A DNA stretch of 64,000 bases. Origin: Xanthomonas euvesicatoria pv. euvesicatoria (GTDB lineage Bacteria > Pseudomonadota > Gammaproteobacteria > Xanthomonadales > Xanthomonadaceae). The stretch covers positions 37,996 to 101,995 of the forward strand of contig NZ_JAJIUJ010000115.1 of the NCBI RefSeq assembly GCF_020880415.1, written 5' to 3'. The notes under the pieces were generated by a model that did no database searches, was not told the origin of the DNA, and worked only from the letters and a program-made list of their open reading frames with translations. Position 1 is the stretch's first letter. Every line of letters starts with the position of its first letter. Below, one piece after another: positions 36,292-45,784 of this stretch. Both the position numbers and the translations under genes were made by a program.

Positions 36292-37674
36292 CTATTCCAG
36301 CGCGTCGCTGGCGCGCAATTCGGTGGAGCGTCCGCTGAGTTTCAGAAACGCCAGGACCGTCAGCCCCACCGCCATCCACGCAGCGCCGCCCAGTTGTGCA
36401 TGCAGGTCGGCATTGAGCAGTACGTAGGCCAGGATGACGATCCCGATCAGGGGCACCACGCCATGCAGCACACGCCGGCCGTGGGTGCGGAAGTGCCACA
36501 GCACTGCGATATGCAGCAACACGAAGGCGGTCAGTGCGCCGACGTTGCACAGCGACGACAGCAGCGCGATCTGCCCGACGAAGACTTCGCCCAGTACCAG
36601 GCTCAGGCCCGCCACCAGCAGGATCGCACGCTGCGGTACGCCGGTGCGCGGGTGGATATAGCGCAGAAAGCCCGGCAACTGCCGGTCGCGCGCCATGGCG
36701 AACAACAGTCGCGACGTGGCCGCCTGTGCAACCAATGAATTGGCGATTGCCGCGCTGATCGCCACCGTGAGCGCAATGACAATTTGCAGCCATGGCCCGG
36801 CGATCAACCGCCCGATCTCGAAGAACGCATCGTTGGATGCCTGCGCGCTTGGGTAGCGCTGCAGGGTAGGCTGCAGCAATGCCGCCAGCCAGGTTTGCAG
36901 GATGAACAGCCCTGCCACGATCAGCAAGGCCAGCAAGGTTGCGCGCCCCACCACGCGGTTGCCGCCGCGCGCTTCCTCGGACATGGTGGAGATCGCATCG
37001 AAGCCGAGGAACGACACCACCGCCACCGACAACGCGCTGAAGATCAGCTGCGGAGAAAACGCCTGCGGGTTATACAGGGGGCGCCAGCTCCAGTGCGCCC
37101 CATTGACGCCGCGCTGGATCGCCAGCGTCGCCAGCACCACGAACACCGCCAGGACCAGCAACTGCGCAAGCAGGAAAAAGCGGTTGGCGCGTGCGGTGGT
37201 TTCGATGCCACGCAGGTTCACCACCGTGTTGAGCACCACGAAGAACCCAATCCACGCCGGCTGCGGTATCGCCGGCAATACGGTCTGCATCGCATTGGCG
37301 CCGACCACGTACAACAGGGTCGGCACCAGCAGGTAGTCGAGCAGAATCGCCCAGCCAGCCAGAAATCCCATGCCGCTGCTCAGCCCGCGCCCGACATAGG
37401 CATACACCGAACCGGCCACCGGAAATGCCTGCGACATCTGCTGGTAGCTCAGTGCGGTGAACAGCATTGCCACGAAGCCGACCAGGTAGGTCAGCGGCAC
37501 CATCCCGGCACTGATGTCGAAGACGCCGCCGAAGATCGAGAACGGCGCCGTGGGCACCATGCACACCAGCCCGTAGATCAACAGATCCTTCAGCGTGAGC
37601 TGCCGCTTGAGCTCCTGTGCGTAGCCGAAGCGTTGCAGCGTGGCCGCATCGTCGCGGCGGGGCGTGTCGGTCAT
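36292..37674 (-). CDS. APC-family permease (putrescine/amino-acid transporter-like)
   Basis: 460 residues, 12 TM helices. The N-terminal LKRQLTLKDLLIYGLVCMVP then FTALSYQQMSQAFPVAGSVY and YVGRGLSSGMGFLAGWAILLDY resemble the PuuP/PlaP-type APC importers of amines and amino acids. Start MTDTPRR at 37674 is chosen over the longer frame. It is divergent from the LuxR solo gene, with 192 bp between starts, so the two could share regulation. Confidence 0.85.
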   Translation of the reverse strand: MTDTPRRDDAATLQRFGYAQELKRQLTLKDLLIYGLVCMVPTAPFSIFGGVFDISAGMVPLTYLVGFVAMLFTALSYQQMSQAFPVAGSVYAYVGRGLSSGMGFLAGWAILLDYLLVPTLLYVVGANAMQTVLPAIPQPAWIGFFVVLNTVVNLRGIETTARANRFFLLAQLLVLAVFVVLATLAIQRGVNGAHWSWRPLYNPQAFSPQLIFSALSVAVVSFLGFDAISTMSEEARGGNRVVGRATLLALLIVAGLFILQTWLAALLQPTLQRYPSAQASNDAFFEIGRLIAGPWLQIVIALTVAISAAIANSLVAQAATSRLLFAMARDRQLPGFLRYIHPRTGVPQRAILLVAGLSLVLGEVFVGQIALLSSLCNVGALTAFVLLHIAVLWHFRTHGRRVLHGVVPLIGIVILAYVLLNADLHAQLGGAAWMAVGLTVLAFLKLSGRSTELRASDALE

Positions 37675-37866
37675 GCAGGTGTCCGTTGCAAGGAATGCCG
37701 GCACGCAGCGCAAGCGCCCGGACGACCTGAACGCCCGTCGCGTGCTGCCGCCATGTGACCGGCATTGTGACGATAATGTGGCCGACAAGCCCATCCATTG
37801 GTAAAAGTGCTAGGTTTTCCATGCTGGATGTCATCTGCTGGCAACCACCGGTACCGAAGGAGCACC

Positions 37867-38631
37867 ATGTTCGACATTCTGGCCAGCCTGGGCTGCGATC
37901 TGCAGGCATTGCAGACGCTCGATAGCTGCCTGGACCGGGTATTTCGCGATGTCTGCGCGCTCGGTTTCCAGTCGCTGGTGTACGACTATGCGCCGGTGCC
38001 CCTGAGTCTGGAGGGAGCGCTGATCACGCCAACGGTGTTCATGCAGCGCAATGCGCCGGGCGATATGCAGCATGTGTGGTGCGAGCACGGCTACTACCAA
38101 CATGACCCTGTTCAGCAGCGCGCAACGCGGCGTACCACGCCATTCGTATGGTCTTACCGCACCGACGGCCACTGCGCGGGCGTGGAATATGTGGGGGGCC
38201 AGCACCGGCAAGTGACCCGCTATCTCTGCGATAGCGGCATGGGCACCGGTGTCACCGTGCCGCTGCATTTGCCTGGTGGCGCATTTGCCACCTTCAGCGG
38301 CGCGATCGATGCCGCCGCTGCACAAGCGCCGCGGTTGGCCGAAGCGCAGGTGCTGCCGTTCCTGTTGCTGGCGCACGCCTTCCAGGCGCGCGCGCAGGAG
38401 TTGCTGGAACCGCAGGAACGCCGCTGCCACCACATCGCGCTGACCCGTCGCGAGCGCGAATGCCTGCAGTATTCGGCAAAAGGCCTGACGTCCAAACGGA
38501 TTGCCGCGGCACTCAACCGTTCAACCGCCACGGTGAACCTGCATCTGAATTCAGCCGCGCGCAAGCTGGGCGCCCGCAACCGCGTGGAAGCGGTGGTGCG
38601 TGGTATGCACTATCGGTTGCTGGAGCCATAA
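37867..38631 (+). CDS. LuxR-family solo regulator of the OryR/XccR plant-responsive type
   Basis: 254 residues; AAGGAG lies just upstream of the ATG. Autoinducer-binding domain 1-175, then a LuxR HTH at about 190-250 (TRRERECLQYSAKGLTSKRIAAALNRS). Aligning on Asp80-Pro81 (TraR D70-P71), the invariant ligand residues W57 and Y61 are Met67 and Trp71, the exact substitution of OryR-type solos that respond to plant compounds instead of acyl-homoserine lactones; Trp95 (W85) is retained. No luxI gene is near. Its likely target is the iminopeptidase gene downstream, through the lux-type box. Confidence 0.93.
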   Translation: MFDILASLGCDLQALQTLDSCLDRVFRDVCALGFQSLVYDYAPVPLSLEGALITPTVFMQRNAPGDMQHVWCEHGYYQHDPVQQRATRRTTPFVWSYRTDGHCAGVEYVGGQHRQVTRYLCDSGMGTGVTVPLHLPGGAFATFSGAIDAAAAQAPRLAEAQVLPFLLLAHAFQARAQELLEPQERRCHHIALTRRERECLQYSAKGLTSKRIAAALNRSTATVNLHLNSAARKLGARNRVEAVVRGMHYRLLEP

Positions 38632-39012
38632 TTTTTTTTCGAGCGTGCCTGCGCGCTGCGGTACGCGCGGCTTCGCGGGTTTCGGAGCGGCAGAGCGCAT
38701 ATGCCATGTCGTTTCCTTGGCGCGACCCACCTGTGTTCTGAACGCTGATCTGTTGTTGGTCCGAATGGAGTCCAGTGGCGCTGACAGATGCGATAGATGT
38801 GCTGATTCGAACTAACTATTTCGATCCAGGAGCGATGTCGAGTCGCGCGATACCCAGCGCATTCGGCGATGCGAGGCGTTCGATCGAACCGGCTATCGGC
38901 CAGCGCCAACCGCGCATCCGGGCGCGCCCAAACCTGTGAAATTTGCCAGTTAACGCCGCTCGGCGTGCTCGCTAGGCTCGGGGCTCATCATTGCCGTAGG
39001 CAGGCGCAGGTC
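38632..39012. other. Intergenic region between luxR solo and pip
   Basis: 381 bp that contains the lux-type box at 38932-38951 about 60 bp before the pip start. No gene is recognised. Confidence 0.5.
38932..38951 (+). promoter_or_regulatory. lux-type box upstream of proline iminopeptidase
   Basis: ACCTGTGAAATTTGCCAGTT, an imperfect 20-bp dyad (7 of 10 positions symmetric) with the ACCTG...CAG ends of lux boxes, 61 bp before the pip ATG. This is the position of the luxXc-type box through which XccR/OryR activates pip in Xanthomonas. Confidence 0.75.
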
Positions 39013-39954
39013 ATGCAGTGCACCGAGGGTTACGTCGAATTCCGCGGCTACCGTACCTGGTACCGCATTACCGGCGACCTGTGCGCAGATGCCTGCCCGC
39101 TGTTGGTGCTGCACGGCGGCCCCGGATGCACGCACGACTACGTGGACAGCTTCAAGGACCTGGCGGCCAACGGCCGCGCGGTGATCCACTACGACCAGCT
39201 GGGCAACGGCAACTCCACCCATCTGCGCAATGCCGAGCCAGGCTTCTGGACAGTGGGGCTGTTTCTGGACGAGCTGCAGACGCTGATCGCGCATCTGGGG
39301 CTGTCGCAGTACGCATTGCTGGGCCAGTCCTGGGGCGGAATGCTCGCCGCCGAGCACGCCGTGCGCCGGCCGGCCAGCCTGCGAGCGCTGGTCATCGCCA
39401 ATTCGCCCGCCTCGATGGGGTTGTGGCGCGCGGCTGCGCTGCGTCTGCGCGCGCGCCTGCCTGACGATATCCAGGCCGCATTGGACGAGCACGAAGCCGC
39501 CGGTACGCTGGACCATCCGGCCTACCGCGCAGCCAGTCAGGTGTTCTATGCGCAGCACGTATGTCGCGTGCTGCCGTGGCCTGCCGAGGTCGCGCGGACG
39601 TTTGCCGCCATCGACGCCGACCCCACCGTGTATCACGCCATGAACGGCCCGACCGAATTCCACGTGGTGGGCAGCTTGCGCAACTGGAGCATCATCGAGC
39701 GCCTGCACCGCATCACCGCACCCACGCTGGTGCTCTCTGGCAAGTACGACGAAGCCACGCCGGAAACCGTCGAGCCCTATGCGCGGTTGATCCCGGATGC
39801 GCGCTGGCACGTGTTCGCCAACTCCAGCCACATGCCGCACGTGGAAGAACGCGCGGCGTGCATGCGCCTGGTCGGCAATTTCCTGGACGATCAGACACCG
39901 TGGCCCGGTGGACAAATGCTGCGCTCCTCAGCACTGGCCAATCGCGCTGTTTGA
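39013..39954 (+). CDS. pip: Proline iminopeptidase
   Basis: 313-residue alpha/beta hydrolase (peptidase S33) that releases N-terminal proline from peptides. Oxyanion [10 protein letters not shown], nucleophile in [14 protein letters not shown], Asp in [11 protein letters not shown] and His in [10 protein letters not shown] are all present. The start MQCTEG is chosen because it gives the normal family length. It sits downstream of the plant-responsive LuxR solo, with a lux-type box in the spacer; in Xanthomonas the orthologous pair is a plant-induced virulence unit. Confidence 0.93.
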   Translation: MQCTEGYVEFRGYRTWYRITGDLCADACPLLVLHGGPGCTHDYVDSFKDLAANGRAVIHYDQLGNGNSTHLRNAEPGFWTVGLFLDELQTLIAHLGLSQYALLGQSWGGMLAAEHAVRRPASLRALVIANSPASMGLWRAAALRLRARLPDDIQAALDEHEAAGTLDHPAYRAASQVFYAQHVCRVLPWPAEVARTFAAIDADPTVYHAMNGPTEFHVVGSLRNWSIIERLHRITAPTLVLSGKYDEATPETVEPYARLIPDARWHVFANSSHMPHVEERAACMRLVGNFLDDQTPWPGGQMLRSSALANRAV

Positions 39955-40749
39955 GCGTGCAGTGTGGTGTGGCGATAGCCAGCGGGCCGATCAACTGCAC
40001 TGCGTTTAGCTGCCTGCTTGCCGCGATGATGTCGCTGTGGGTGGACACCATCAATCCGCGCCTGCGATAGCAGCCCTGCAGCGCTTGCGTGCTTCCATCG
40101 CTGCACGCGTGGCGCTGCGCGCGTTGTTCCGGGCAGCTGTGTCGATGGAGGTTCGCGCTTTCACGCAAGCCCGTTTCGGGCTGCCGGCGCACGATGATGC
40201 GCGAGCGTCGCAGGGCACATGCCGCAGCGTGGGAGATAACCCAGGCTATCGGCAGGCAGGCGCGTCAGCGCTCTGATGCGCCGCGACGGCGCTGGCGCGA
40301 CAGCTTGCGTTTGCATCTTCGCGCCGATGTAGATGCAGTGCTGCAATGCATGACTGCATTGCAGTTGGCCAGCTGCCATCGCCAGGCATGCACTGAGTGC
40401 GCCCATGCCTGTCGCTGCGTCGGCACGTGGATCGTCACGGTTGCAGTCGCAATCGCTCTGCACGCCCGAACGCCTGCGCATCGCCGGCGTCTGCAGCACA
40501 TGCACACATGCGTCGATCAACACAGGGCTATCGCATGGCATTGGCGTGTCCTGTCCCGGCTGTCCTTCGCTGTCCCTTTTGCATGTCCCGGAAAGAGAAC
40601 ACCGCGGTGTGTCTAAGTTTCGAAGATGAATAATTGTTTTATGTTTTAAATCGCGCGAAGAATGCAGCCCCCCACGCATCGCCTTGCCGTTGTCGTCGCC
40701 ACTGCGCAGACGGCCGGCATTGCTTGTCGACTTCATTGGGAGAGGCTCC
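39955..40749. other. Gene-free region upstream of pectate lyase
   Basis: 795 bp with no supported gene. It holds a perfect inverted repeat (40341-40364) and an AT-rich stretch at about 40610-40655 (AATAATTGTTTTATGTTTTAAAT) that is a likely pectate-lyase promoter region. No clear Clp- or PIP-type site was found. Confidence 0.5.
40341..40364. repeat. Perfect inverted repeat
   Basis: Arms CTGCAATGCA and TGCATTGCAG with a 4-nt TGAC loop, about 390 bp before the pectate lyase. It could be an RNA hairpin or operator; nothing links it to a known regulator. Confidence 0.6.
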
Positions 40750-41810
40750 ATGATCATCAAGACGCTACACGGCGCACTCGCGCTTGCACTGTCCGCTTGC
40801 GCCGCGGGCGCGATTGCCGGCCCGGTCGGTTACGGTGCGGCCACTACCGGCGGCGGCGGCAAGACACCAGTTAACGTGGCGACGTTCGAAGCAGTGCAGG
40901 CCGCCATCGACAACTATTCCGGTAGCGGCGGGCTGGTGCTCAACTACACCGGCCAGTTCGACTTCGGCACCATCAAGGACGTGTGCGCGCAATGGAAGCT
41001 GCCGGCCAAGACCGTGCAGATCAAGAACAAGAGCGATGTCACCATCAAGGGCGCCAATGGTTCGTCGGCGAACTTCGGCGTGCGTGTGGTAGGCAATGCG
41101 CACAACGTGATCATCCAGAACATGACCATTGGCTTGCTGCAAGGCGGCGAAGATGCCGATTCGATTTCGCTGGAAGGCAACTCCAGCGGCGAGCCGTCCA
41201 AGATCTGGATCGACCACAACACCATCTTCGCCTCGCTCACCAAGTGCTCCGGTGCAGGCGATGCCTCCTTCGATGGCGGCATCGACATGAAGAAGGGCGT
41301 GCACCACGTCACCGTGTCCTACAACTATGTCTACAACTATCAAAAGGTCGCGCTCAATGGCTACAGCGACAGCGACACCAAGAACTCGGCTGCGCGCACC
41401 ACGTATCACCACAACCGCTTCGAGAACGTGGAATCGCGCTTGCCATTGCAGCGCCGCGGCTTGAGCCACATCTACAACAACTACTTCAGCAATGTGTTTA
41501 CCTCGGGCATCAACGTGCGCATGGGTGGGGTGGCCAAGATCGAGTCCAACTACTTCGAGAACATCAAGAACCCTGTGACTTCGCGCGACAGCAGCGAGAT
41601 CGGCTACTGGGACCTGATCAACAACTACGTTGGCAGCGGCATCACCTGGAGCACGCCGGACGGCAGCAAGCCCTACGCCATGCCACCAACTGGGTGAGCT
41701 CCAAGGTGTTCCCGGAGTCGCTGGGCTACATCTACACCGTGACGCCGGCAGCACAGGTCAAGGCCAAGGTGATCGCCACCGCGGGTGCGGGCAAGAACCT
41801 GGCGGAGTGA
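40750..41810 (+). pseudogene. Pectate lyase (PL1), late frameshift removes the C-terminus
   Basis: Signal peptide (residues 1-23, SACAAGAIAG) then a right-handed beta-helix: calcium/catalytic-site strands IWIDHNTIF, FDGGIDMKKGVHHVTVSYN, YHHNRFENVESRLPLQRRG (catalytic Arg in ESRLP). The frame stops at 41697 (315 residues) after KPYAMPPTG, but the next frame continues ATNWVSSKVFPESLGYIYT to a stop at 41810. Inserting one A in GCC-ATG restores KPYANATNWV and a product of about 353 residues. The catalytic core is intact, but about 40 residues that normally cover the helix C-terminus are lost, so activity or secretion may be compromised. Confidence 0.85.
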
Positions 41811-42214
41811 ACGGTAGCGCCCGGAGTCGCGAATGAGCTGTAGCGAGCGCTGGTCAGGAGGGCCTGGGCGGCGCACAGCAAGCGCAGCGTGTCCGGGTGA
41901 CAAGCCGATGACGAGTAGCGGCCGTCCATCCGGAAGCTGCGCACACGATGGCTCTTGGCGGCATCGAGGCACGTCCCCGGCTTGTTCGGGGATGTGCTTT
42001 GCCCGGTTCTTGGAGACGACAGGTGACAGGCGCGCGCTGCATCGGCCGTCAGGTGGCGGCGCGCACCGGCAGGTTGCCGGGCGTGGCTGCTGCACACCCG
42101 CGCGCAAGGTGCGATCGCGAGACATCGCCACTCCTTCCCCGGGCTGGAGTCAAGAGGCGCGGCAGGCGCTGCGACGCGGTATCGTGTCGCGATTCCATCC
42201 ATGCAAGCCTGTCC
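41811..42214. other. Intergenic region after pectate lyase
   Basis: 404 bp without a gene. It contains the terminator-like hairpin at 41969-42000 and the leader of the amino-acid permease. Confidence 0.45.
41969..42000 (+). terminator. Terminator-like hairpin
   Basis: Stem GCACGTCCCCG / CGGGGATGTGC (11 bp with one G-U) with an 8-nt loop followed by TTTG, plus strand, about 160 bp beyond the original pectate-lyase stop. The U-tract is short. Confidence 0.55.
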
Positions 42215-43603
42215 ATGCCGCTTCCGACCGATTCCGTTGCTGAGACCGCTGCGCCCGCCGCGCCTGCATTGCGCCATGCGCTGAAGCCGCGGCAATTGAT
42301 GATGATGGGCCTGGGCACGGCGATCGGCGCCGGGCTGTTTCTGGGATCCGGTGTAGGCATCCACGCGGCCGGTCCGGCGGTACTGATCTCGTATCTGATT
42401 GCCGGGGCGTTGGTCATCATCGTGATGAACGCGCTGGGCGAAATGGCCGCCGCCAAGCCGGCCAGCGGGGCATTCTCGGTGTACGCCGCCGATGCGATGG
42501 GCCCGACGGCCGGCGCCACCGTGGGCTGGCTGTGGTGGTTTCAGGTGGTGGTGGTGATTGCGGCCGAGGCGGTAGGTGCCGCCGGGCTGCTGGCCACGGT
42601 CTGGCCGGCGTTGCCGGTGCCGTTGCTGGCGTTGCTGTTCATGGCCACGTTCACTGCGATCAATCTGCTCGGCGTGCGCAACTTTGGCGAGTTCGAATTC
42701 TGGTTCGCCATTCTGAAAGTGCTGGCGATCGTGGTGTTCCTGCTGATCGGCGTGGCGTTGCTGGCGGGCTGGTTGCCCGGAGTGGCATCGCCCGGGCTGT
42801 CCAACTTCACCCAGAACGGCGGCTTTGCGCCCAAGGGCCTGGCCGGTATCGGCTCGGCGTTGCTGGTGGTGGTGTTTGCCTTCGGCGGCACCGAAATCGT
42901 GGCGGTGGCCGCCGCGGAAACCGCCGACCCGGGACGTAGCCTGGCGCGCACCATTCGCACTGTCGCCTGGCGCATCCTGGTGTTCTATATCGGGTCGATC
43001 AGCGTGATCGTGGCGGTGGTGCCGTGGACCAGCGCCGCGCTCAGCTCGCCGTTCGCGGCCGTGCTGGACGTGGCACGCATTCCCGGTGCCGCCACGGCGA
43101 TCACCCTGGTGGCGGTGGTCGCGCTGCTGTCGGCGCTCAACGCTAATCTGTACGGTGCCTCGCGGATGATCTTCTCGCTGGCCCAGCGCGGCGAAGCGCC
43201 GCGGTTGCTGGCCAGGACCAGCGGCGAGCAAGTGCCGCTGGTGGCGGTGATCGCCAGCGTGTTGTTCGGCTTCGCCGCCGCAGCGCTGGAGTTGCTGTAT
43301 CCGAACAAGGTGTTGCCAATGCTGCTCAACATCGTCGGCGCCACTTGCCTGCTGGTGTGGACGATCTCGCTGGTATCGCAACTGATCTTGCGCGCCCGCG
43401 CGGACCGTGCCGGCCTTGCGTTGCCGTTCCGCATGCGCGGCTATCCGTTTCTGACCGTGCTGGCGCTGGTCATCCTGGGCGTGATCTTCGTGTTGTTGGC
43501 CTCTTCGGCCGATACGCGCGCGCAATTCCTCTCGATGGTCGCGCTGACCGCAGTCATCGCAGCGGTCAGCGAAGTTGCGCGGCGCCTGCGTGCGCGGATG
43601 TGA
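42215..43603 (+). CDS. AAT-type amino-acid permease
   Basis: 462 residues, 12 TM. N-terminal LKPRQLMMMGLGTAIGAGLFLGSG is the diagnostic TM1 of AAT permeases (GabP/ProY/CycA type), followed by MNALGEMAAAKPASGAFSVYA and FAFGGTEIVAVAAAETADP in TM6. Start MPLPTDS is chosen; the open frame extends far upstream without support. The substrate cannot be assigned more precisely than a neutral or branched amino acid. Confidence 0.87.
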   Translation: MPLPTDSVAETAAPAAPALRHALKPRQLMMMGLGTAIGAGLFLGSGVGIHAAGPAVLISYLIAGALVIIVMNALGEMAAAKPASGAFSVYAADAMGPTAGATVGWLWWFQVVVVIAAEAVGAAGLLATVWPALPVPLLALLFMATFTAINLLGVRNFGEFEFWFAILKVLAIVVFLLIGVALLAGWLPGVASPGLSNFTQNGGFAPKGLAGIGSALLVVVFAFGGTEIVAVAAAETADPGRSLARTIRTVAWRILVFYIGSISVIVAVVPWTSAALSSPFAAVLDVARIPGAATAITLVAVVALLSALNANLYGASRMIFSLAQRGEAPRLLARTSGEQVPLVAVIASVLFGFAAAALELLYPNKVLPMLLNIVGATCLLVWTISLVSQLILRARADRAGLALPFRMRGYPFLTVLALVILGVIFVLLASSADTRAQFLSMVALTAVIAAVSEVARRLRARM

Positions 43604-44199
43604 GGAATTGGAAGCGTGGCAGTGTGTTGGTGCGTTGTGTGCGCTGGCGGGCGTGTCAGCTGTAACCGGCGGCCAGCGCTCATGACGCGAGTGCAACCGG
43701 CAATTGCCCCCGTCGTTGCTGGCGACGTTGATGTGTTCAGGCGTCGGCCTGGCCACGGACCACGGCATCAGGGCAGTGCGTCCGCAATCTCGCACGCACA
43801 CTAACCCAACTGTCCAGGAGCCGCCGCGGCTGCGCAGCAGTTCTGTTTGCTGCTCTTAGCCGATATCGGCGGGCTCCCCATCCCGGCATGCGGCATCGTC
43901 GCCAAAAGCCTCCAGGACCCGTCGATTCCTGGTGAGACGACGGCCGGTCCAATAACGAAAAAACCCCCGCACCGACGCGGTGCGCTGCGAAACGAGAAAC
44001 GAGAAACGCGTCAGCAGTCCTGCGCTTTCCTCTCGGGCCGGGCACTCGCCCCGGGGATCTGACGGTCCAGTTCGGTTATTCTCCTTTGGACGCACATGCT
44101 CCACCCATCAGGGCGCTCGAAGAATAGCGACCGGATCTTCAACGCGGAACACGCGCTTTTATTGGCGACGTCGTCAGACGTCATTGCCGGGGTTCGCCC
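43604..44199. other. Gene-free region upstream of the M19 dipeptidase
   Basis: 596 bp with no supported gene. It contains a minus-strand intrinsic terminator (43957-43984) that has no visible minus-strand gene to serve, and a short tandem repeat CGAAACGAGAAACGAGAAAC near 43988-44007. Confidence 0.45.
43957..43984 (-). terminator. Rho-independent terminator without an obvious gene
   Basis: On the minus strand: CGCACCG-CGT-CGGTGCG hairpin (7 bp), then GGGG and a TTTTTT run. It is a canonical intrinsic terminator, but no minus-strand gene lies directly upstream of it. Confidence 0.7.
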
Positions 44200-45429
44200 A
44201 TGCATGCAGTTTCCTCCGACAATCTGGCCGACTTGGTTCCGCCGCTCACGCTGGAAGCAGTGCATGCGTTAGCGTGTCCGGTCGATACGCATCTGGATTC
44301 GCTGTATCTGTCGCGGCTAGGCGGCTTCGATTTCTGGAAGGGCGATTGGAAAGCACATCGGCGTTCTCCGATCCTCTGGTTGATGTCCAAGACCTCGCCG
44401 CGAGGTCGCAACCAACCGCTGATGTACCACGTGAGCGGCCCGGACTTTCTCGCGGGCGGCTATGGCGGTGCCTGTTTCAGCGCCCATGCACTCTGGGAAA
44501 ACCTCATCGGCGTGCCTTTTCTCGACCCCTGGAAACACTGGGTGGAGCATCGGCGCTATGTCCAGGAGATGGTGGCGGCCAGCGGCGGGCGAATGCGGCT
44601 GGCACGCAGCGCCGCCGAGCTCCGCGCGATTCGCGCAGCGGGTCTGTGCAGCGCCATCCTGTCGTTGGAGGGGGCGCACATGCTTGGGCCACGCGGGCGC
44701 CGCACCCAGGCGCTGCGGCTGGCGCGTCTGGACAGTGCGGCCAAGGACGGCGCCGCCTATCTGACGCTCAATCATTTCAGCCATACCGACATCTCCCAGG
44801 CTGGCTATGCATCGCTCAATCCGTGGGGCGAGAAGAAGGGCGCGGGGCTGACGGCGTTTGGCCGGCAGGTGGTGGAGCGCTGCATCAATGCCGGGCTTCT
44901 GGTGGATCTTTCGCATACCTCGAGCCAGGGGATCCTTGACGCTTGCGGCATCTGCATCCGTCGCGACGTGCCGGCCTTCGTCTCGCATGGCGCATCGCGC
45001 AGCGTCACGCGTGGTGTGGAAACGCGGCCCTCACGTCACCTGGACCGGGCGCTCGACGATGCGGCGATCCGTGCCATCGTGCAGACCGGTGGCTGCATCA
45101 GCGTCATCCTGGCGCCGTACTTCTTGCAACACGCCTATCTGGCCGATGGCACGCCGGACATGGATGCTGATCTTGCCTTTGTCGTTGGGTATTACGAAGC
45201 GTTTGCCCGGCAGATTGCCGCCATGGGGATCGTCGAAGATCCATGGAAACACCTGAGTTTCGGCAGCGATTTCGATGGCGGCATTTCCAGCCTGCCGACC
45301 GGGATGCGCAGCGGGGCGGATCTGCCCAAGCTCACGCAGGCGATGCTGGATGCCGGTTGGCCCACGCAACGCATCGTGGATGTGTATAGCGGCAATTTTC
45401 TGCGGATCTGGGAGCGGGTGCGGCCATAG
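44200..45429 (+). CDS. M19-family (membrane/renal) dipeptidase
   Basis: 409 residues. Metal-site motifs: DTHLDSLYL (HxD pair), a Glu in LSLEGAHMLGP, HF-SHTD and LSHTSSQGI / FVSHGASRS histidines, and the terminal-domain GSDFDGG Asp. These define the binuclear-zinc M19 amidohydrolase that cleaves dipeptides, sometimes with D-residue or beta-lactam specificity. No signal peptide is seen, so cytosolic. Stand-alone gene. Confidence 0.9.
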   Translation: MHAVSSDNLADLVPPLTLEAVHALACPVDTHLDSLYLSRLGGFDFWKGDWKAHRRSPILWLMSKTSPRGRNQPLMYHVSGPDFLAGGYGGACFSAHALWENLIGVPFLDPWKHWVEHRRYVQEMVAASGGRMRLARSAAELRAIRAAGLCSAILSLEGAHMLGPRGRRTQALRLARLDSAAKDGAAYLTLNHFSHTDISQAGYASLNPWGEKKGAGLTAFGRQVVERCINAGLLVDLSHTSSQGILDACGICIRRDVPAFVSHGASRSVTRGVETRPSRHLDRALDDAAIRAIVQTGGCISVILAPYFLQHAYLADGTPDMDADLAFVVGYYEAFARQIAAMGIVEDPWKHLSFGSDFDGGISSLPTGMRSGADLPKLTQAMLDAGWPTQRIVDVYSGNFLRIWERVRP

Positions 45430-45784
45430 CGTTGCTACGGCCTGGCTCTGGGACGCTCGGCATGGCCGGTCTTGCACCGCCTGTCGACGTGCACTGACCA
45501 GCGACCGGCATGCCGCAGTGACGGCGTTCGCGCCATTGTGTCGCCTCCGTGCGCCTCCGGTGCACGGCGCACTGGCCAGCAGAGGCGGGCGGTGTGGCGT
45601 ACCGCAGTACAAGGGCGGCAATTTGTCGCAGATGCGACGCCGTGTCGCATCGGGAACGGGCGCGACCGTCCCTATCATGATCGCGTAGCGCAGCAGCGCG
45701 CGCGCGATCGCTCGATGCAATGCATTCCGGCGATCGCGCTGCGACCTGCGCGCCGACGATCACTTTTTTCCTGGAGGGTTCTCC
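45430..45784. promoter_or_regulatory. cioAB upstream region with TGCGAC repeats
   Basis: 355 bp without a gene. It contains three TGCGAC/GTCGCA half-sites: GTCGCA-GA-TGCGAC (45625-45638) and GATGCGAC-GCCGT-GTCGCATC (45631-45651). A -10-like TATCAT lies at 45673-45678. The GGAGG ribosome site is about 8 bp before cioA. The arrangement suggests an operator for a dimeric regulator overlapping the promoter. Confidence 0.5.

Noticed and set aside
41732..43801. 689-codon minus-strand frame over the AAT permease
   Set aside because: His/Gln/Arg-rich antisense translation of a membrane-protein gene; no family motif or ribosome site.
43856..44104. Minus-strand Phe/Arg-rich frame resembling an attenuator leader peptide
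   Set aside because: No biosynthetic gene follows on that strand, so a working attenuator is not supported; only the terminator is listed.
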